DNA from: a virus
IMG/VR virus record: IMGVR_UViG_3300005613_000011
Coordinates: 1 to 64,000 of that record
Strand: one strand, 5' to 3'
Length of the DNA stretch: 64,000 bases
The notes below the pieces were generated by a model. That model was not told where the DNA came from. It ran no database searches and saw only the letters and a program-made list of their open reading frames with translations. Below, one piece after another: positions 59,325 to 64,000 of this stretch. A program made the position numbers and the translations under genes. Each line of letters opens with the position of its first letter. The first letter of the stretch is position 1.

Positions 59325-62300
59325 ATGAGTGTTTGTTCATTTAATCCTAGTAATCAGTGGAGTTTGATAAATTATTATTGTCTCTATTATAACATAGGGG
59401 ACAATTGGGCCAGCGGGACGTGGTATATCAACAACGACAAGAAGCATGCTATCAAGATTTTTGGATCTAATGAAAACGGGGGTTTCGGGGACAACAGTAT
59501 TACAGTTTCCCCTCCTTCTCAAGAGTCTTTTATAAGTAGCTATTTTGATAGTAATAATCTTGTATTGAATGGTACAAGATTGCAGGATGATGCATATGGT
59601 TTTAATGATATAGGTCTTGATTTCAATAACAACATAATAACTTTTCTGTTTGATGAAAGTGGGAGCATGCTGTGGAACGATAATGGTGGTTTCAGGTACG
59701 ATCTTGCAAAAAGGTATATTAATCGGGTTGCTGGTGCTTATCCGGCAGAAGTGTTATACAAGATATTTAAGTTTGGAGGACAAAAAGTAAAACTTACCAT
59801 TGGGGCCGATTTAGAGTCATCTAATCAATTGAGTCAATTAAGGACGGAGTTTTTCCAGCAATATTTGTTTGGCGATTCTATAATAAACTTTACTGGCATA
59901 AGAGTTGTAAGAAGAGAAGACGGTTTTCCGTCTAACCCTATTGATGGAGATATAATATTTGACGGCATTTCTAATGGAGTGCAAGATTTAAACGTTTCTG
60001 CCGATTCAACATATTATTATACCGTTTATACTTTCAATAGTAACTATCAGTTTAGTGATGGTGTCAGAATACAAGTGACTTCTCGTGATGGAGATTCTCC
60101 AAGAGGTGTAAAAACCTTTGACTATGAAGTTCTTTCTGGTTCCGGTGTGCCTTTTGATGAGAATATTGTAGGGGTTTGGCATTTTGACGAAGCAGATGGT
60201 CAGGTTGTATATGATTTTGCCACTAATGTCGATTTGTCTGTATCTGAGACTAATGCGATTTGGTTGACCGAGGAAGATGTTCCTGTTGGACAGTCTGGTT
60301 TAAGGTTTAATGGAGAGACAACTTCAGTTTCAACTCAATCTGTCGTTTCTAATTTTGAACTCAGACAAAGTAGTTATATGACACTTAGCGCTTGGATCAA
60401 GCCTTATAATTTTTCTTCGAATAGAGCAATTATTTCCAGGCAGGATGGAACTAATCTAAACTATTTTCTGTATACTAACACATCAGGAGGGTTGACGTTC
60501 GAGACCGCGTTTACGAACGCCTCATCAACGAATGGAATTTTGACGGAAGAACAGTGGAATAAAGTAGACGTTGTTATAGACATGTTTACTGGTATTGTTT
60601 CTTTTTATGTGAACGGGTCTCCTGCTGGATCTCCAGTCCTGTCTAATTTAAACCTGACTTTTGGAAATATGTATTTTGATGTTGGATATAACAGGGGAGC
60701 AATTTCTGGAATTGAGAGATTTTTTGGGGAAATTTGCGAAATCTCGGTACACGATGTAGCAAGAGGTTTTAACTATATCACTGAGCACCATAATATTTTG
60801 AGAAACGATAATGGCGATAGACTCGTTATTCTTAAATATGCCATACCTGAAGTTTATAATTTTAATGGTAATGATGTTGTTATTATAGCGAACGAGATGA
60901 GAGTTCCTTCTTATGTCGGAGACGGTCTAGAGATACATTCTAATACTATAACTTCGTCAGGGGATTTTTATACTACGTTTAGGGATGAGTTTCTACTAGG
61001 TTCGAACTACTATTTTAGAATATTCTCCAAAAATCAAAACCGTCACTACTGTCATATTGATGATGCTATGTCATTATCTGTACTTGTCCCAAACATTGAT
61101 ACAGAAAACAGAGAGATAGTTCCTTCTCTTTCGTCTCTACTTGCCCCGCCTTACAATATCGAGGCTATAGCTGGTGACAGGAAAGTATACATAAGGTGGG
61201 ATTTGGATCCGTCTGATGAGAGGTTAAAAAGAGTGAGGCTGTACAGGTCTGATAGTGCTTTCCCGATATTAGACGAGGAAGGTAATAGTGATAGTATCTT
61301 GATTTTCGATGGTGACACATATGAAACTGGTTATGTTGACGTTCTACTGTCTAATAATGTTCGTTATTATTACACTTTGTGTTCTATTGACAAATATGGG
61401 AGACCGTCTGAGGAGAGTACTGTTGATGTTGTCCCGTCTAGTGGACTTGATGAATCACGAATACCTTTAAGAGATGTGAAAAATGTTCGTTATGAAATTG
61501 TAGATGGAAATCATCTTAATTTGATGTGGGATGAATTTGTGTTAGAAAGAGACATTAGCACATTTTTTAGCGAAAATATAGTTTTCTATATGAAGCTAAC
61601 AGACCAAAGCGGCAATAAGTTAACTAAAGATTATACTATTTCTTGTGATATCATAGATGCGTCTTATACGTATCCAGACGATGTTGCAGAAGATATTTTT
61701 ATCAACGACACAAATATTCCAACTCCTGATATAAACGATTTGTATAGTTTAACTGTTACGTCCGTTGACAAGGGTTTATCAAAAGGGCTGGTCGAACTGA
61801 CAAAAGATAATAGTTTGTTGACTAATATAAAATCTGTCTTGTTAGTTTTAAGATTTAATGTTACTTTTAGTAGCGTTGGTGATAGTGAGTTTGTATACAG
61901 GTCGAGACCGATAGTTGTAGAGTGGAAAAATAACTTATCTGTTGATATCACTAATAAAGATAGTAAATATGTAGAAATCACCAGTAAGCATAAAATCAAT
62001 GCTTTAGATGATCAAGTCCCGTCTTCTGTTGTAAAATATAACGGTATTTATGCCACATCTTCTAATAATTATGTTTGTAGAGTTTATTTATATAATGCTG
62101 GTCAACAGGCTTCAATTGTGAGTTCTACTGTTGATGTTGCTGTATATGATGCAACGATAGATTTTGATGATATAGTCCCGACTCCAGTTAGAGGAAATAT
62201 TAGTTCGACAGTTCGTGTTCTTAATTCTTTGAGTATTGTGTCTGGGACGAGAGAAGTTAGAAATGTTTATGGAGAATTTACGGGGGAGACTGAAAATGTC

Positions 62301-64000
62301 ACCTATGTTGATATTCTTCTTTTTACCCCATCTCAGGAGCATACTGTTCTTTTGTATGTCAAGTCGCGTTTGATTGACGGGTCTACGATTATCAAGAAAA
62401 TATTAGTTGTTTTTAAGAGCCCGTTGATTGTTGATATACTACCAAGTGTTCCGGTTGGTGATGGGAGACAGGTCAGGGAGCAAAGTGCTCTTGTCTATAT
62501 GGTCGATCCAGACGATCCTGACGATTTATCCAAAAGAACATATTTGCCTGATACAACGATGGTCGAATGGAAGTTGGAGAAAAAGTCCGACGCAATTGAT
62601 AGAATATTTTATTCTATGGATAGCACTCCATCGACTGATGGCATTTTTTCATACCTGAACAGAGGATTAGCCAGAAACGTTTTTCTTGGCCCAATTAACA
62701 ATGTAAAAGTTCATGGGTATGATAGTGCCGGGAATCCACAGTATGAAACTCATACTATGAGTGTTTCTGTCTTTTATGACGGAGTATCAGCAACTGATTC
62801 TCAAGATATAGAACTGATTCCATTGAGAGAGAAAGGTCATCGTGTTATGCCTTCTAATTTCTTAATGGAATTTAGTGATCTGAAACAAAAATTCTGGACC
62901 GATGGCATAGGATATGCAACTCTTATAATTTCACACAATGCCGAATCTTCAACTACTAAGTATTCTCAACCATTTAGACAGTGCATGTCTTTGGCCGGTA
63001 AACAAATATATCAGTTGAATAGTGGTATGATGGTTAGGATAGATACAAACGATCCAGATGTTGAGATTATATGGGGCGATGTTGTAGAATATCTTGACCC
63101 GTATCTAGACAGATGGGTTTTGGATACGAGCAATGCTCATATCGCTTATGGAGCAGCATCTGTTAATCTCTCTCAATATAATGATACTTATGTTTATTTC
63201 AGGCAAGATAAAAAATATACAAGTCAAGGAGCAGCCGGGTTTGAGAGGTTGCGAACCGATTGTTCGTCGTTATCTGCTGATAAATATACTTTGTATAATG
63301 ATGAAATAACTGTTACTGGGCATATTGTTTCTGATTTTAATGGAGACCTGTTGACTCTTACTGGAGGTGGTTCTTTTGGAACTGGTCTTGTTCCAACTGT
63401 TTTAATACCTGAAGAACCATTAAGAGTCAGGGCCGTGGACAGAAGGTCTAGAATCGGGAACGCTATTACCAGGCAAGAAGGAATTATACTTGATGGTGTT
63501 AGTATCAACCAGTTTGTTTTGGATGTGTCTTTTGCTGAGACATGTGTTCCTGATGGGACTCCTATAGACATAGAAGTAGTTAATTATTCAGAAAATTCTG
63601 TTGAGCCTGTTAATAGTAGAATAAGAACGGCTACAACAGTTGATAGCGATATTGATCCAGACAGGGAACGAAGCTATGCCGTTTTTGAGCTGCAACCCCT
63701 ACAACCAAAAAAGAACATAGCCGCTAATATCTATTTGACAGCGACATATCATATAGAACAGGAAAATATTGGTGTAATAGACAGGACTGAAACAATTTGT
63801 TTGCTTGTCAGGTATGATGCTGACGATTGGAAGGACCAGTCTTCTGCCAGTAATATCAGAAGTATTTTCAGTGGAAGGGTTGATAGGTATAATACTTCTA
63901 CAAATGCGTGGACTCAACTTGCTTCTATGAATACAGCAAGGGGCCATTTGTGTGTAGAATCAGTAGGAAATATAGTATATGCTATTGGCGGGATAGGAGC
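59325..64000 (+). CDS. Giant VWA-LamG-FN3-Kelch tail protein (partial at right edge)
   Basis: The frame is open from ATG at 59325 (AGGTAAG upstream) to the window end, at least 1,558 residues. FLFDESGSM (about 107-115) is a von Willebrand A MIDAS motif (DxSxS), with the following helix RYDLAKRYINRVAG. Residues ~283-480 (VGVWHFDEADGQ...SYMTLSAWIKPYNF...FYVNGSPAGSP) form a LamG/concanavalin-type lectin domain. Around 605 onward are FN3-like units (YNIEAIAGDRKVYIRWDLDP). At the edge WTQLASMNTARGH...VYAIGGIG is a Kelch-type propeller blade. The combination suggests adhesion to a host surface polymer or protein. Confidence 0.75.
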   Translation, partial: MSVCSFNPSNQWSLINYYCLYYNIGDNWASGTWYINNDKKHAIKIFGSNENGGFGDNSITVSPPSQESFISSYFDSNNLVLNGTRLQDDAYGFNDIGLDFNNNIITFLFDESGSMLWNDNGGFRYDLAKRYINRVAGAYPAEVLYKIFKFGGQKVKLTIGADLESSNQLSQLRTEFFQQYLFGDSIINFTGIRVVRREDGFPSNPIDGDIIFDGISNGVQDLNVSADSTYYYTVYTFNSNYQFSDGVRIQVTSRDGDSPRGVKTFDYEVLSGSGVPFDENIVGVWHFDEADGQVVYDFATNVDLSVSETNAIWLTEEDVPVGQSGLRFNGETTSVSTQSVVSNFELRQSSYMTLSAWIKPYNFSSNRAIISRQDGTNLNYFLYTNTSGGLTFETAFTNASSTNGILTEEQWNKVDVVIDMFTGIVSFYVNGSPAGSPVLSNLNLTFGNMYFDVGYNRGAISGIERFFGEICEISVHDVARGFNYITEHHNILRNDNGDRLVILKYAIPEVYNFNGNDVVIIANEMRVPSYVGDGLEIHSNTITSSGDFYTTFRDEFLLGSNYYFRIFSKNQNRHYCHIDDAMSLSVLVPNIDTENREIVPSLSSLLAPPYNIEAIAGDRKVYIRWDLDPSDERLKRVRLYRSDSAFPILDEEGNSDSILIFDGDTYETGYVDVLLSNNVRYYYTLCSIDKYGRPSEESTVDVVPSSGLDESRIPLRDVKNVRYEIVDGNHLNLMWDEFVLERDISTFFSENIVFYMKLTDQSGNKLTKDYTISCDIIDASYTYPDDVAEDIFINDTNIPTPDINDLYSLTVTSVDKGLSKGLVELTKDNSLLTNIKSVLLVLRFNVTFSSVGDSEFVYRSRPIVVEWKNNLSVDITNKDSKYVEITSKHKINALDDQVPSSVVKYNGIYATSSNNYVCRVYLYNAGQQASIVSSTVDVAVYDATIDFDDIVPTPVRGNISSTVRVLNSLSIVSGTREVRNVYGEFTGETENVTYVDILLFTPSQEHTVLLYVKSRLIDGSTIIKKILVVFKSPLIVDILPSVPVGDGRQVREQSALVYMVDPDDPDDLSKRTYLPDTTMVEWKLEKKSDAIDRIFYSMDSTPSTDGIFSYLNRGLARNVFLGPINNVKVHGYDSAGNPQYETHTMSVSVFYDGVSATDSQDIELIPLREKGHRVMPSNFLMEFSDLKQKFWTDGIGYATLIISHNAESSTTKYSQPFRQCMSLAGKQIYQLNSGMMVRIDTNDPDVEIIWGDVVEYLDPYLDRWVLDTSNAHIAYGAASVNLSQYNDTYVYFRQDKKYTSQGAAGFERLRTDCSSLSADKYTLYNDEITVTGHIVSDFNGDLLTLTGGGSFGTGLVPTVLIPEEPLRVRAVDRRSRIGNAITRQEGIILDGVSINQFVLDVSFAETCVPDGTPIDIEVVNYSENSVEPVNSRIRTATTVDSDIDPDRERSYAVFELQPLQPKKNIAANIYLTATYHIEQENIGVIDRTETICLLVRYDADDWKDQSSASNIRSIFSGRVDRYNTSTNAWTQLASMNTARGHLCVESVGNIVYAIGGIG

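Noticed and set aside
1-64000. Alternative genetic code
   Set aside because: Apparent gene ends use TAA, TAG and TGA. Long genes are free of all three in frame.
1-64000. tRNA genes
   Set aside because: No T-arm (GTTCRANNC) with matching acceptor stem was found on either strand by eye; a GGTTCGAAAA near 17760 lacks the rest of the cloverleaf.

Overview
The window looks like part of a large, AT-rich tailed-phage genome (uncultured virus, or just possibly a prophage). The evidence is one long morphogenesis block on the + strand from about 24.2 kb to the right edge. It runs in classical order: head-tail adaptor, tail completion protein, tail tube, a tail-assembly chaperone with a -1 frameshift, tape measure, tail hub, then a chain of giant tail-tip or receptor proteins. 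No sheath or baseplate-wedge gene was seen, so a long non-contractile (siphovirus-like) tail is the simplest reading. Terminase, portal and major capsid genes were not recognised and presumably lie outside the window. The host cannot be named. Stop codons TAA, TAG and TGA are all used, so the code is the standard bacterial one.

Layout. 1-3.8 kb (- strand): a subtilase-fold protein that has lost its catalytic Asp and His, a GT9-like glycosyltransferase, a protein with a duplicated acidic tail motif, and four unrelated proteins that share the same first nine or so residues (MKII[QK]T..[FY]). 4-5 kb: a virion structural protein. 5.3-8.5 kb: a LAGLIDADG homing endonuclease and small accessory genes, one with a possible -1 frameshift that adds a membrane anchor. 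8.5-9.8 kb: a TnpB-only IS200/IS605-type element. 10.3-13.0 kb: an unusual array of mini-genes. Each has a near-identical MKMIQKIIR leader followed by Ser-X dipeptide repeats, and the start codons lie 4-6 nt after the preceding stop. The same leader then heads an ordinary protein. 13-15.9 kb: small genes, a lipoprotein trypsin-like protease and a methyltransferase-like protein. 15.9-20.6 kb (- strand): a fibre/adhesin cassette with a GC-rich beta-helix protein, interrupted by a non-autonomous IS605-like element. 20.7-21.1 kb: a roughly 420-nt intergenic region that folds into a large closed RNA-like structure. 21.2-22.7 kb: a MNWYK-leader mini-gene and a second TnpB. 23-64 kb: the virion block, including an actin/Hsp70-fold ATPase and, at the right edge, a truncated giant protein with VWA, LamG, FN3 and Kelch-like parts.

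How it fits together. The right-hand block builds the tail and its receptor-binding apparatus. The left half is an accessory region shaped by TnpB elements and a homing endonuclease. Two short N-terminal sequences (MKIIxT... and NWYK...) recur on otherwise unrelated proteins. They look like portable N-terminal signals, for example for packaging into the virion, or translation-initiation cassettes. The Ser-X mini-gene array and the large structured RNA candidate are the two strongest leads for something undescribed.
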